DNA of 64,000 nt from Mesorhabditis belari (GCA_958450365.1 CAUEEP010000167.1:124001-188000), one strand, 5' to 3'; positions 1-12,500 are shown, counted from the first letter of the stretch. Notes: a model not told the origin generated them from the sequence alone. Translations and numbers: made by a program.

Positions 1-3000
1 GCGGGATTGGATCTTCATCTGACGAACGAGTTCCTTGAGGGCCTCACGGAGTGGAGCCTTGGAGGAAGAGCGTTGTCCGCGGAGAACGATCTCGGTCTCG
101 GTTTTCTCGAGTTTCTTGAGGAGTGGGATGAGCACTTGATCGAGGTTATTTTGGAAGAGTCCAACTTGGACGAGGTGTTTGTTCCATTGTCCGGCAAAGA
201 CAGAGTCGACCGAGGCGAGAAGTTCGTGTGGGAGAACGGACTCGTTGGAGAAGACTGAGGCAACATCCATGGTCATTCCGAAGTCGAAGAGACGAGAGTA
301 CCATGGGAGATGGACATGGGTGGAGGTGGAGAGTGGAGAAGAGCGGAGCATGCGAAGAGAGACATTGATGTCCTCGGCGAGCTTGGTCTCACATGGGTTC
401 TTCTTGGACTCGGAGAACGAGCGGAGAAGAGAGACTCCGAAAGAGCGGAGTTGGGTGGATGGCTCGATGTTGAGTTGGTGAACGATTTGATCGAGAAGGG
501 AACGCTCGGGGCGGGAGTGGACAAGTTGGTAGAGGGCCGAGACGCGGAGTGGGACTGGCTCGCGAAGAGATTTGAAGAGGGGAAGGCACACCGATTGCAC
601 CTTGCGGGGCATCTGGTCGCGGAGCTGGAATTTGTGTGTAAGTACAATCCTTAGATGTTGAATTGATAAGTGTTTTCGTTTAATAGGTCAAGATTAGACT
701 ACTAGAATTGAACTAGAGTTTGAGCTGTCATCCAGAATCAGAGGCTAATTTTGATCTAGACTTTCAATCTGCCAAAAGTTATTCTAGATTTTAAGGGACT
801 AGAGGCTTCTTAGAGTAGCTCTTTTTTAAAGTTGGTTAGTTTCTGATTATCTTCTGATTGGTTAGCTCTTCTAATTGTCAAACCCACCATGCGAAGAGAG
901 TCAACGGCGGCTTGGCGGACAACGAGTGGTTGACGACGATCATAGATGACCTTCTCAAGGAAATGAATGGAGACATCAAGGGCAGAGTTGGCAACAGCCT
1001 TGAGGACGAGGACCTTCTCGTAACGGGAAGTGGCCGATTCGAAGAGAGCTTCCCATTCCTTCAACCATTCAGTCTTGAGCTCACGACGGCATTCCTTCTC
1101 TCCTTCGATTTCGATGGCCCACGATTCCTTGGTGATCTCCTTCTTTGAGCAGACACCGTTCATCAAAGCTCCGGTGGTGAGGAGGACGGATTGGCGGAGA
1201 ATTGGCTCCTCACGGCAAACCTTGGACTTGACCAAACGCAAGAGTGAGTTGACAATGTTCTCGGATGGAACACGGGTGTTCACGAGTCCCTTGATGACGA
1301 TAGCGGCACGGATTGGGGAGATTTCCTTCTTCTCGCATTTCTCAACAAAGTGCTCAATGGTGACCTTGGTTCCGGCAGCAATGAGAGCATCGGTGAGGAA
1401 CTCGCGAACCTTCTCGATCTTCTCAGCATAGACTTCGGTTTCCCAGAAGTGGCGGTGGATCTCTTGCACCTCACGCTCAGTGCACATGCGGAAGACCTCG
1501 ACGATGCGGGCAAAGTTGTGGTTTGTCTCAAGGGTGACTCCGTCTTTCTCGGACTCCTCCATCGAGGCAAGGGTGAGGCGGATGTACTTGTCCATGAGCT
1601 CCTTCTTGGGGACTCCGGCGAATCCGGTGAGTGTGTAGGATTGCTCGTCTCCGTTCATCCAGAACTTCTCACGGGCCAATTCCATCTCGTAGTTGTAGAG
1701 AAGGGAAGACTTCTTTCCGTTGCGGGGCTCCTCAACACGCTCAGCCGACTTGATGTTGACAAGGCGCATCTTTTGGTGGACGTAGGTGGCGAGCATCTCT
1801 TGATCCTTCGAGAAGGGGGAGAAGACGTACCTGGAAAAGAAATGGATCAATGGTGGATGATCAGTGTGGGAAACCCTAGATTAGATCAATCCCAAATACT
1901 CACTCGGACTTGAGCTCGACCTCGGTGATAAGGAAACGCTCCTCATCCTCTCCGCGAACCTTGTAGCTGATGACAGTTTGAGATTCAGGGCGAGCATCGG
2001 TGGCCTCACACATGGAGCACTCTGGAAAAGGAGTATTGAATAAGGAGATAATTGGTGAATATCCATTTCTTGATTAACACAAACCAGCGGAGTAACGGGG
2101 TCCATAGCGGATATCAATACGCTTGGGGCATTTCTCGAAGTTGAGCGACTTGGTGATCTCTTTCTCCTCGCGGTTCTTCTCCGATTCGACGATTGTGTAG
2201 GCGACCTCGCACTCACCCTCGAGGGTGCGCTGAAAAGGGTGAACTTGGGTTTGAGGGCTAGTTCAAGAATGTTTTAGATCAGACTCTAGGTGCTTGATTA
2301 TCTAGAAATACTGTAATCTTGTGTATCCAGGTAAGAATCTAGCAAAGTACTAGTCTATTTCGGGCTGTGATTGGAGATTTATCAAGTGAAAAGGCTCGAT
2401 TAGATCGGAACTTTCTATCAAATCGTTCTATTAATCTCATTTTCCATCCTCATCCAAATCTACCTCGGTGACGGTGAAGAACTTGTTGTTGGAGACGGTC
2501 TTCGTGTTGTACTCCTCTTGGGTCTTGCGTGGGCTCATTTGAACTTGGAGCATGTTGAGAATGGAGCGCTTGATGTTCTCCGACCAGGCGGATTCCTCCT
2601 CCGAGAAGACGATCTGAAGAAGGGAATGATTGGAATGGAAAGGATTAGGATTCGAATCTTTTGGCCAAATCTCACCTCAGAGATGATTCCTTGGTGGTAA
2701 CGGAAGCGGATTGGAAGCTTGATCTGCTCGCGTTGCTCGGAGGTCAATTGCGACTCCTCGAGCGACACCTGGAAATGGGGACCATCATTGGGAAAGATAC
2801 TCAGTTATTGTAGAGATTAGAAATCAATTGTAGATCTCTAATCTATTTCCCCATCTCTTTCTTTCCCATTTCCCCACCTCAGAGATGATGCGTGGCTCGG
2901 TGAGCTGCTTGTGGCCATTGGTAAGCTTGACATTGTCGAGACGGAGAATCGAGTGTTTCTCGTTGACAGTGATGAAGACTTTTGAGTGGATTTGTTGAAG

Positions 3001-3476
3001 GGAATGAGACGAGGATCCTTTCACGGGCACGCCCGAGACGATCTGCAAATTGAGATGGAAATGAATGATGCTGAGGAAATCGAGTCATTTGGGAGGTTCT
3101 CAAAGAAGCGGCTCAAAAACTGTTCAAAAACTTTTAAAGTATCGACTACAGTACTCCTATATATACAGTACCCAATTCTAGGTCCTGTTCCAATCCAATC
3201 CACCAACCTGTCTTTTCTCTCTAGGTACCCAATATAGTACCGCTTCTTATATCCTATTTAAGTGATCCCTATCGACTAAACTGTCCTTCCCCATTACAGT
3301 CTCTCTTACCATACTCCCCGATCCTACCTCTTTCCTACAGTATTCTCTCAAATACGAACCTGTCCCTTCCACTCGAACTCGTAGGTGTTTCCCTTGTTGA
3401 ACGATCGTTCTTCCCATTGACGGGAGGACGCAGCGAGGGCGATGGCCAAAAGGCCGAATGCAGCCAGCAGTTTCAT
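1..3476 (-). CDS. Vitellogenin, 5' part (3' end outside window)
   Basis: Yolk lipoprotein precursor, made in the intestine and secreted for uptake by oocytes. Eight exons can be read on the minus strand: 3360-3476, 2878-3042, 2676-2768, 2464-2613, 2085-2229, 1904-2021, 888-1830 and 1-624, the last running off the window. The ATG at 3476 opens a typical signal peptide (MKLLAAFGLLAIALAAS), followed by the start of the large lipid-binding N-terminal domain (sequences such as FNKGNTYEFEWKGQ and YGPRYSAECSMCEATDARPE). The long exon 7 is the helical part of that domain (LLYNYEMELAREKFWMNGDE). All junctions are GT-AG and keep one frame. Codon use is strongly biased to C/G-ending codons, unlike the other genes in the window, as expected for a very highly expressed gene. 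Family assignment is by recognition of the lipoprotein N-terminal domain; which vit paralogue it is cannot be decided here. Confidence 0.95.
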
Positions 3477-3660
3477 CTCTCTGAGGAAGAGACAAAGGGC
3501 TCTGACCGAACTGGTACCGAAACACTCTATTCAACCGACATTTATACTCATTTCAGATCAAATCTCGAGACATGTCCATCTTTCTTATCATTACTTGATC
3601 CCAATTTCCCAAGACTTTCGGCAATTCCTGAAGGTGACAACTGAGTGACAGGTTTTAAAA
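3477..3660 (-). promoter_or_regulatory. Vitellogenin upstream region with TATA and GATA-like sites
   Basis: Read on the minus strand, a TATAAA lies at 3541-3546, about 65 bp upstream of the vitellogenin ATG. A TGATAAG (GATA-factor type) lies at 3584-3590, and TGTCA occurs twice, at 3635-3639 and 3646-3650. In Caenorhabditis, vit promoters use a GATA site (VPE2, CTGATAA) and a TGTCAAT element (VPE1). The sites here resemble these but are not exact matches to either consensus, so the regulatory role is inferred. Confidence 0.5.
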
Positions 3661-3771
3661 AAAGGCAATTCGCGGTGGTGAGGAGAGTTCTTTTCGAAAT
3701 TTTCAATAGTTTTTTTTGATTCGGTAAGTTTTTGAAACAAGAATTTTGGAAAACTGATTCATTTTTAATTT

Positions 3772-3806
<35 letters not shown>

Positions 3807-4738
3807 AAGACAAACAAATTTTTTTTGAACATTCGACAAATTCGCCGATTATGATGATGGAAAAACCTGGTTATAATAATTTTGTAATAAAAAGTGTTTC
3901 AAAATCCATTACTGAAGCCATTTAGCTTTTTGGAATGGAAACAGATTCTGAATGTAGTTAGATTTTGGGCATTTTGAAGAATTCTTTCATTTAGAACACC
4001 AATTTTGTTATTACTTTTTCAGGGGTGAATCGTTTTTGTGGCTTTGTTTCCCGCTTTGAGATTTTTGACAAATACTTCAATATTCTTACTAAAGTTCAAG
4101 TACTTCATTCAGCAGTTTTCGAAAACTTGATATTCTTTTTGAATCATTGCCTTGGGTTGTTAGAAAAGAAGAATTTTGAAAGAACTAGTGCACAATGGTT
4201 TTCTGAGATGAGACTAAAGCGGATTATAGCCTGGCTTGAATTTTAAGTTTCTCAAAAGAAAAACATTTCATTTATGTTTGAAGCTTTTGTTAGAGTAACC
4301 CTGGAGCTATGAGAATCAAATAACAGTAATTGAACTTCAAAAATTATTAGTTATCTAGTTCAGGACGTGTTCAATTCCATTCGTATCCATAGTATCCACT
4401 TTCCTCATCCCATTTCTACTAAAATCCCTATTACCCAGTCTACCGGATCCTTATTTACCTCCGTATTTACTCTAATAGAAGAAACACAACTAATAAAATG
4501 CACTAATTTGCCCGTGCTACCGTATCTGCTTTTAAATTTTCTACCAAAATCATTACCCATTAACATTTTTTTAATCATTCTACTTGGCTATATTTACCTA
4601 CATTTTAAACTAGATATTTAGGTAAAATTGTAACTAGGTTGTAACGTAGTAACCTAGTAAAAAAATTGTAACCTAGAAACTACCTACCTAGTTACAATTT
4701 TTATCTTCTCTATGTTTTTTTATAAAATGCCATAAAAA
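3661..4738. other. Intergenic AT-rich stretch
   Basis: There is no convincing exon. The stretch includes an unbroken run of 33 T at 3773-3805, and around 4620-4700 a locally self-complementary patch in which GTAAC/CCTAG words alternate with their complements (GTAACTAGG, CTAGTTAC). The open frames here are short and AT-rich and show no family resemblance. Confidence 0.5.
3773..3805 (+). repeat. Poly(T) tract, 33 nt
   Basis: Uninterrupted T run seen directly. It could be a retroposon poly(A) tail read on the other strand, but no adjacent retroposon body is recognisable. Confidence 0.9.
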
Positions 4739-5330
4739 TGTGCTTTTTTAGGTTTTGTAATCGATTGCCGATTCGCTCGGAGTCAGTCGAGGAGTATCGG
4801 ATTCTTCGCGAACTCGCCGACCCCGAGAATTTCGTGGAAAATCGAGAGCATAAGGAGAATGCAAATGTGGTGCCGAAAAAGATTCAAATCTCGAGAATCT
4901 GCGGATGTTTTCGATCAGGAGCTTAAAAGGGAAGAAACTAAAAGCTTATACGATCGATTTCAAGCTGAAGGCAATCGAGTATGCCAGAAAGATTTCAAGA
5001 AACGATGCGAGGAAGAAGTTTTTTCAGTTTTGGGTAACCCGAGCTATGATTCAAAAATGGATGTCACAAAAAGGGACATCGCGGAAGATGAAATCGTTTA
5101 GAAGAGTAAAAGGCTGAGAGAGAAATCTGACGGACAAGCAGCTCGATCTTGAACTGGACGAAGGGGTGAAAGCGAGAGATCGTTGAAAAATAAAGTTTTA
5201 AGAAGACTGATTCAAGAGAAAGCGAAGAATTTGTGCAAGCAAAATGACATCAAGTTCTACTCTTCAAACAAAACGACTGAAACGACGAAATGATTGCCGA
5301 ATTGATGAACGAAATTGACCTGGGTGAAGA
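4738..5330 (+). pseudogene. pogo/Tigger-like transposase N-terminus, broken
   Basis: One frame (about 4905-5117) encodes a basic helix-turn-helix of the Brinker/CENP-B N-terminal kind, with the words KLKAYTIDFKLKAIEYARK and, further on, IQKWMSQKG; in the family this half binds the transposon ends. After a stop, a shifted frame continues with the next conserved piece (about 5115-5290, KVLRRLIQEKAKNLCKQND then KFYSSN), which resembles the second CENP-B-type DNA-binding domain. No DDE catalytic domain follows. The piece is GC-richer than its surroundings and has several frameshifts, so I call it a relic. An alternative is a domesticated CENP-B-like host gene, but the stops argue against that. 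Confidence 0.6.
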
Positions 5331-5374
5331 CAAGGAAAACAAGAACTACGAGGTGATGCCTTAATTGAAGTCGC

Positions 5375-5436
5375 CGACTCTAACAGCAGGATACTGTTTG
5401 TTTGATGTCTTATGATTGTTTTTGTTACCTAATTGT
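5375..5436 (+). repeat. 62-bp direct repeat, copy 1
   Basis: Identical over 62 bp to 6605-6666 (begins CGACTCTAACAGCAGG, ends TTACCTAATTGT). It lies just 3' of the pogo-like relic and could be that element's 3' end. The second copy lies in an intron of the STR-type receptor. Confidence 0.9.
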
Positions 5437-6216
5437 TAATTTATTGTTATTTGTACGTTAAATAAATTGACTTTAGAAAGACGGCTTTCGTAATAAATCA
5501 TGTTAAAAGAATCCAACAGAGCAAATGATTTTTACCGCAAAAAATAAGTTTAAGAAATTGGCGGAGCCATTTATTTCATTGATTTTGGAAAGCGTTGGAA
5601 AAACAGAAGAATAGAAGTTTCTAATAGAAGAAATTTTGAAGAAGATAGAATAGAAAACATAAAAACAGAAAACTCTAATAGAAGAAGATAGAAGAACATG
5701 CTCTTCTATTAGAGTATAGACGGTGATTATCATCTTATTCTGATTACTAGTCAAGCAGTAAATTGAACAAGATCAAAATTAAGTTTAGCTGACAATATCA
5801 AAAGAAAGATTGTGATAGTTCTCCAAGTTATTCACTTTAGCTATCGTGCTAACCATGACAAACGTTCAAAGATTTAAACAAATCCCTTTCAACGAACAGT
5901 TTCCTTTCATTTTCGACACAATGCCGTTAGACTCTGATCTACTTGATTTCTTAATTCTTTTGTAGTTTCTTCAATTTGTTAAACGTACTAATAATCAGAC
6001 TTTTCACTGAACCAATCAGCATTTTTAGAAAACGAATCCCTAGAGAATCAGGCAGACTTTTTAGAACAAAAAGAGCCTTTTAGAATTTGGTTGTCAGCGT
6101 CATTTGTATCTAAAAATACATTGCGAAACATAAAAGATAAAATCTTGACATTGATTGAAACAAAATCTTTATTGAAAATGCTTGGCCTATTGAACTATTG
6201 AATTCTTATGTGAGAA
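5437..6216. other. Intergenic stretch with short TCTAATAGAAG-type repeats
   Basis: No gene recognised. Between 5615 and 5720 the word CTCTAATAGAAG and its complement recur several times; the same word forms the ends of the element at 7318-7757, so this is probably a scrambled relic of that family. Confidence 0.45.
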
Positions 6217-8865
6217 ATGCTTGGCCATCTGAATTCCAGTCATTTTGTTGTGCTATTTTCTTCTTCGGGCTCGATATTAGCAAATCTTGGGCTAATTTTT
6301 CTTATAGCAAAATATAGGTAACAAGAACTTGAAAACTTAAGATAAAAACCCATTTCAGTCGTCCTGAATTTGGTTTCTACAAATATTTGATGATGCTTTT
6401 TGCGACTTTCAATGTGATTTTCCCTCTTTTTCATCTCATTCTAATGCCGGTAACTTTAAAAATAATCTCTAATGGGAAGAATGCACTAGTTACCTTTTAA
6501 AGCTAACTAGTGCATTCTTCTCAACCAATCCGTTTTCTAAAAGACACTTTTTCCATAAAACTATCGTATTCCAAGTGTCAGCTTTCATTGAAAATTGAAG
6601 TCTGCGACTCTAACAGCAGGATACTGTTTGTTTGATGTCTTATGATTGTTTTTGTTACCTAATTGTCTCTATTTTGGTATGATTCGATGAGGATTCATAA
6701 GGCTCAATCAATGACACCAAAATCAACGTGATCGACCGTAAACTGACAATTTGATTAGCTTTCTAAAATAGCTTTCTGAAATACAATAGATGCTTTTTAG
6801 AAAACGAACTCATTCTTTTAGGGCCTTCATGTTTATGGCTACGCTTTCGCTTTCTTCATCGCAACTCCTTTAGCCACACACATTAGCCAGAAAGTCGGAG
6901 AGGTTGAGTCCAACAATTTATAGAAAAACAACCCTTTCTCAGTGCCTTCTTCTATATTGGTGTATCCTATACAACAAACAGCTTGCACTCATCGTTTTTC
7001 ACTTTCTCTATCGATATATTGTTGTCTGCAGGCAAGTTAAATGCTTAAAGTTTTTCTACCAAAATCCTTTAGATTTCATCTGATTCCCTTATTCAAAAAG
7101 TGGTCGATCCGAGCTCTTCTAATCTTGTTCTTTGTTGCGGATATATCCATTTGGACCTGGTTTTTTGAGAGTCAAACTTGGGCGTTGAATGCGAATCGAG
7201 TACGTCCTTTGTTAAGGGTCAAAAACTATTAAGATTTAGGTCTCAAAAAAGTTTTAAAAACATGTAGTTAATTATGCTAGACAAGCTAAAATGCCAACTA
7301 AGAGTTGTGGAGGTAAATTACCGTAAAAACTCTAATAGAAGCCCACCACTCTGACCCCTTGAAATATTGACTTTTGTCCAATCATGTGATGGGACAAAAG
7401 ATCTGAGAGAGAAAGTATAGAAAGAAAGATCGATAGAAAGATATAGAAAGATCTGAGCATAAAAGTGATGAATTTGGAATCAGCAGTAAAATTTATACCA
7501 CCATTTTCGAAAAATTTAAAAATTTAATGTGGGGGAGCACAGGAATTCTTGTCGGGAAATTTTCTATGAGGCCCGGGTAAGAAAATTATTTATTATTATA
7601 TGCGTTTTTTGTACGTTTTAGACCAAGGGCTATTACGTAAAGTGATTTTTATAAAAAATAAATTTCCGATTCATGTGCGAGACGTTACCTACTTTTTCTG
7701 CTGGCTGATTTTGAAAAAAATACAAGCCTATGTGCTTCTATTAGAGTTTTTACAGTATCTGAACCTTGGACTTGACTGGCCCATAAAAGGCTCTCGAGTT
7801 TATCAGTTTCTGTTAACATTTGCAAGCTTTGGCCTGGCCTGTCTTGATTTATAAGCCTAATTTGGCTGTATTTTCGATTAAAACATTCCTGACTGGCATA
7901 GAGCTAATCAAAAAATTAATCAAAATTTAGTGGTATCTAAAAGAAGAGTTCTCAAAAGTCTACGGGATTGACACGGAAAAAGCTTCCATCTATGGACCTT
8001 TGTTTAAGGTAAAAATCTTACATTTAATCTTATTTCTTAAAGCAGCTTCATTGAAAACAAATATTTCAGCTAAATGACACGAATGGGCACTGGAAATACT
8101 TACCTTACAATGTCGTTTGCTATACGGTGCTCATGGCTCTTGTTGCTTACAAATTTATCATAATGGTAGGTCCTTTGTGTCAATTTTTAAACTTTTATAG
8201 GCTTTAACATGCAATTATTAACTAGAAAAAACTAGAAATGACAACTTACTGTCAGAATTTTCCAGGTTTGGTTCACTGTCAACATTCACAACGCTCTGAA
8301 ATACTGTGTATTAAGCCGTCGAGCCAAGCAGCTTCAATACGATCTCTTTCGTGCACTTATTGGACAGGTAATTAAGTTTTTGCTTAGAAATCCAATCTAT
8401 AGCTTATAATAAAGTTTAAAGTTCATTCTTTTCAGACAATCTGTCCCTTTATACTTGCGGGAGTTCCATGTTTTCTCACTAATTTTTGCGCGCTCACCGG
8501 AATTTATCTTGGATATTGGTAAGTGAAAAACAAGATAATCAGTACAAAATGTTCTTCACTAATAAAATTCAAAAGAATGACTTGCACAGGTGCAATTATT
8601 TCTTCGTTATGATCTCCGCGTATCCCCTGTTGGATGCATTTTCGATGACCTATTTTGTGAGAGATTATCGAAGAGTTGTTTTCACTAAAATGTGAGTGCT
8701 AAAACTGGAATACGATAATTTTATTCAATTTTTAGCGGTGAGCGCTTTTCGAGGTACTCGAATAGTTATGTTGAGGATATAAAGAAAGAAAGGTCGTCCA
8801 GACAGATCAAGAGAGATGGAGTCAGTTCGAAACGAGAAGATCAGTCAACCGCTTCAAAGATATAG
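6217..8865 (+). CDS. 7TM chemoreceptor, STR/SRD superfamily
   Basis: Putative odorant receptor of the plasma membrane or sensory cilia. Exons: 6217-6317, 6358-6449, 6822-6902, 6943-7031, 7073-7199, 7931-8008, then about 8070-8165, 8266-8368, 8437-8519 and 8590-8691, and a last exon 8736-8865. The chain starts MLGHLNSSHFVVLFSSSG and shows TM1 with LANLGLIFLIAKYR, the Y-K-Y-L-M-M opening of TM2, HFLYRYIVVCR after TM3 (a hallmark of this superfamily), LFRALIGQTICPF entering TM6 and YPLLDAFSMTYFVRDYRR closing TM7. The tail ends in a charged cytoplasmic segment. Phases agree at the junctions checked. The intron after TM3 (7032-7072) starts GC rather than GT. The subfamily (srd, str or srj) cannot be fixed by eye. 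Confidence 0.85.
6476..6520 (+). repeat. Perfect 17-bp hairpin in STR-type intron
   Basis: GAAGAATGCACTAGTTA at 6476-6492 and its exact complement at 6504-6520 are separated by an 11-nt loop. It lies 26 bp after a splice donor. There is no U tract, so it is not a bacterial-type terminator; it may be a tiny fold-back element relic. Confidence 0.85.
6605..6666 (+). repeat. 62-bp direct repeat, copy 2
   Basis: Exact match to 5375-5436. Located in the intron between the TM2 exon and the following exon of the STR-type receptor. Confidence 0.9.
7318..7757. mobile_element. Inverted-repeat element with ACCGTAAAAACTCTAATAGAAGC ends truncated to 440 bp
   Basis: The left end (7319-7341) and the complement of the right end (7730-7754) share GTAAAAACTCTAATAGAAGC. 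It lies inside the 731-bp intron of the STR-type receptor. No transposase frame is visible inside. Related ends occur at 49111 and 52045. Confidence 0.65.
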
Positions 8866-8904
8866 CAGAATATGTCAGAACGATTGCACGATATTACAGT
8901 AACC

Positions 8905-9066
8905 TTGAAGTTCTATAGAATTGTTAATTTTGAGTTTCTGAGTAAAGTATGGAAATAAAGTGTTGAAAATGAGTAGTCGATTCTGATGGTTTGATGGAGA
9001 ATGGTTACGTCTAGGCAGAGCTACGCACTAGAGAGAAGTGTCTGTAATTCTTGAACACCTTATAGT
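8905..9066 (+). repeat. Half of a mariner-type element, shared with 37370-37547
   Basis: This segment aligns throughout with 37370-37547: a conserved run near GAGTTTCTGA, the words AAAGTGTT and CAGAGCTA, and a degraded GGACACC end at the right. The copy at 37.5 kb ends in GGACACCCTGTAG, a mariner-type terminal repeat. No left end is recognisable in either copy. It begins about 40 bp after the STR-type stop codon. Confidence 0.65.
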
Positions 9067-9535
9067 ATGAATACCGTGTGAAAACCGGCTCGCTGTGTAA
9101 AACTGCATCAATGATTCTGTCTCTTGGTTTACTGTATGTATTGTCTTTGTTTTGATATAGAAACCAATTCTCTGACTTGCATAAAAGTCTTTGTATCAAT
9201 CAATTAATCAATTTTCGACGTAGATATTTTCCTGGATGATATCATTGTTGGCGTCGCAGTGACACACGAAACGGGAATCGGCTTCTGTGCTCGCTCTCTC
9301 GACTTGTAAAAACACAGGCAACTGATTGCACTAAAAGTAGAATTGTAGAGTTTCAAATTTAACTAGAGAAAGGCACGAACTCAAGGTGAGCTTTTTTTTG
9401 GACACCTAGTGTACTTTTTTAGAATTGAGTATGAGGAATTCGAATCTGAAATCAAAATCTGCCAAATGACTTTCTAAGCGTTTAAAACTTCAATCGAAAA
9501 TTTGGCGTCAAAACGAATGCTTTAAAAGGCTCCTC
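9067..9535. other. Intergenic stretch, nothing recognised
   Basis: No exon, RNA gene or inverted repeat is evident between the element relic and the last exon of the SRG-like gene. Confidence 0.4.
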
Positions 9536-9538
9536 TTA

Positions 9539-12500
9539 GGGAAGAAAGGTATGTGAGTGGCCTAGTGGATAATACATTGAACTTCCGCCCACAGTATCAA
9601 GATTCAATCTTTGATGCAGCTTTTTGTTTTTATTTTCCTTTTGAATCAACTTTAAGCATTTTGCAGCTAATTGCATTATGGTGGCTTTCAAAGTAAGAAT
9701 TGACCTATTCAAGTTCAATTTGATAACAAGAGCTAACCTGCTCATAAACTGAAAAAAGAATGCATAGATTAAATCCATTGACATGTAAAGAAGCCAAACA
9801 GTGTTTCCACCTAGGAGCAAACTAGCGAAAACGAACAACACGGAAAGAATAATGTAGTTGAGTATGGTAAAGATGGAGTTGAATATCATCTGAATATCAC
9901 CAAGAAAGATTAAGTGAGGTTCGAAAAGAGACCTGAAGCATTAGAAGAGACTCAGCTCTTGTCGTTTTCCCATGTCGGTGTATCTAAAATCGATTTTGAA
10001 ACACTAGAAGTGAGCTCTAGAGTTCTTCTAGAACTTCTAGAGTTCTTTTAGAACTTCCAGCTTTCCAGTTGTTGAAGAAAGTCTACTCTTGTTTGCCTGG
10101 ACTGATTCATCGTGATTATCTAACCAAGTTTAGTAAATCGTTTGGTGATGCTTACCATTTCAGAGACATTCTTGCTACCGGTCATTCAGCTGATCTGGTT
10201 TAGCTTAGAATCATCATCACCAGTTTAAAATCTCACCCGTTTCATATTCCGATTTGTCACAAAGTCAAGTCCACATGTCAGAAAATAAGGAATCGATATG
10301 ACAAAGTTTTTCATTAAATCGGCTAGCCCATATATTGGAGATAAAAACGGCCAAAATCCAAGCTCAATGACTCCTCGTAGAAAATATGGGAAAAGCAATT
10401 GCAAAATTGGTAGTCTTGTTGTATACTTAAAATAGGCACCATCGAATGAAACAACGAGAAATCGGCTAAATTCTGGGTTATGCCTTCAAAATGCTTATTA
10501 CCTTAATGAGATCAAGAATTGACAGTATTCAGCGATATCATAAAGACTGTATTGATCAGTGAAGTTTCCGATGGTTGAGGTGACATTTTGCCAATCTTCG
10601 GAGCATCTAAAAGCCTTTTTTTTTTCAATGACATTTACTTATCAAACTCTAATGGTATAAACAAATAAATGCAGCTGTAGTACGAGCAATACGAGAGAGC
10701 ATATATAAACTTTGTCGCGTTTTCGGCTATCACCAACAATCTGATAAGGAGCTCGATTCATATTAGACTGTCCAGGAAGTCTTTTTGTTTGTTTTCGTAT
10801 TTCTGTTTAAAACCAACAAATGCACCAATTGAACTACGGTTTGCTTTATCAGAAAAGTCAATTATTTTTCTCCAAAATAACATTAAAACGGGTTTTAAAT
10901 GTCTTGGATTTCTCTGGGAGTGTGAAGTCGGAAGGCGACTCGATGATCCGGTTTAGACACTTTAGCTAAGGAAACCTATCTTGGTGCCAATAGATAAAAG
11001 ATAGAAAACAAAAAGTTAGGTGTATAGCCAAATTTTCAGAGAAATTGATTCAACCAATTTCTTCGTAGCGTTTTAATAGATTTTGACGAAATACACATTT
11101 TCACTCTCGAATTTGCTTGAAAGTGAACGCAAAGATTGACTTAAAAAGATGGGAAATTGAACGATCAACACTTTTTATTTAGAGTAAACCATAAGTTAAG
11201 TGGTTGATTTGTTATTTTTTAACGAAAATATGAAAAGGAAAGAAAAGACTTTCTGGACAGCCTAATCTGAATCGAGTTCCCTAGGGCGTTCTCAAATCCG
11301 ACTCTGGATACGGTTTTATTAGCTCTTACTATACTTTGAACTAAAGATTGTTAATGCCATTGCTCTAGTTGAAATAAAGCTGAAAGAGATTCACGTTGTT
11401 TGAAAATTGGGTGATTCGTGGATAATAACGGAGTCGATCGATTAGCGGCGGGATAAGAAAAAAATGCATGATATTCAGCCATTTTGCTGAATTGTGTGCA
11501 TGACTTGTGCACATTAAAACTGTGTTTCTACTGTTTGACCAATGTATTGGCTTGGTGAATTGAAAACTGCCGGCTATTGTCATATGTCACAGTTTGAGCA
11601 CTTTCTTCAAAAGAAACCCATTTTGGTGTCAATGGAAAAGTTGTAGAGAATCAAAAATCAAGCTTATATCCAAATTTTCAGTGCGATTCAAAAACTGGTT
11701 TTCAAGAAATGCCAAATTTGCGAATTTTCACAAAACTTGCATTTCAAGCGAAGCTGCTAAGTGTATCTTGTTGGAAATTTGGCTATAAGCCTAATTTTTG
11801 ATTCTCTACAACTTTTCTATTGACACCAAAATGGGTTTCTTTTGAAGAAAGTGCTCAAACTGGGACATCTCCAGTCCTCCATTTGAGCCCTCCATTGAGT
11901 CTCACACTTGTCTCACACAAAAACCAAAATCCTACTACGAAAGAGGAATCCGCAAATTGCCTGTAAAATGGGCAGAAGTCGTCAATAATAATGGAAATTA
12001 TTTGGAATCAATTTATGGCTTTATGCTGCATAAATTTTAGTTCAAAGTCCGGCGGTCTTCAATTCACCAACCCAATATTTAACATGTTTAACATGACTAT
12101 TCAACGTATTTCGATGTATTCAGTAAAGAGTTGAAGAAACGAACATCACAGTCTGAAGAAATATCTAAATTGATTAAAAAATATCTAAGATGAATGAATA
12201 TCATGCGTTTTCCCCTTTTCCCGCCGCTAGTCGCTATTCCCGTCGATTATTCCCGCCGATAATCGCTGCTTTTTCTGATAGTAACAGTCATCTTACCTGA
12301 TCGGAAGAGATAGCCGATCGTTTATCACCGCAAAAGCAACAACGATTGCTGTCGTGATTAAACTTAAGAAATAAAGCTAAAAACAAGCTATTTAATTTGA
12401 ATTTAACAATTGAATACATAAAAAGTTGTTTTTCCAATAATCCATGTGATTTGAGCGGTTGTGTTCAAATCGAGATCAGTATTATTTTTGATTGTCAACG

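Noticed and set aside
310..654. Plus-strand open frames over the vitellogenin exons (e.g. 310-654, 1350-1913)
   Set aside because: They are antisense shadows produced by the strong codon bias of the minus-strand vitellogenin exons and do not splice into anything.
6476..6520. Interpretation as an intrinsic terminator or microRNA precursor
   Set aside because: No U tract, eukaryotic context, and a 17-bp stem is too short for a typical microRNA hairpin.
10648..10765. An alternative reading of SRG-like exon 4 beginning further upstream (NMNRAPYQIV...)
   Set aside because: The phase left by exon 3 requires the other register, which gives LLVIAENATKF, matching gene B; the first reading has no counterpart.
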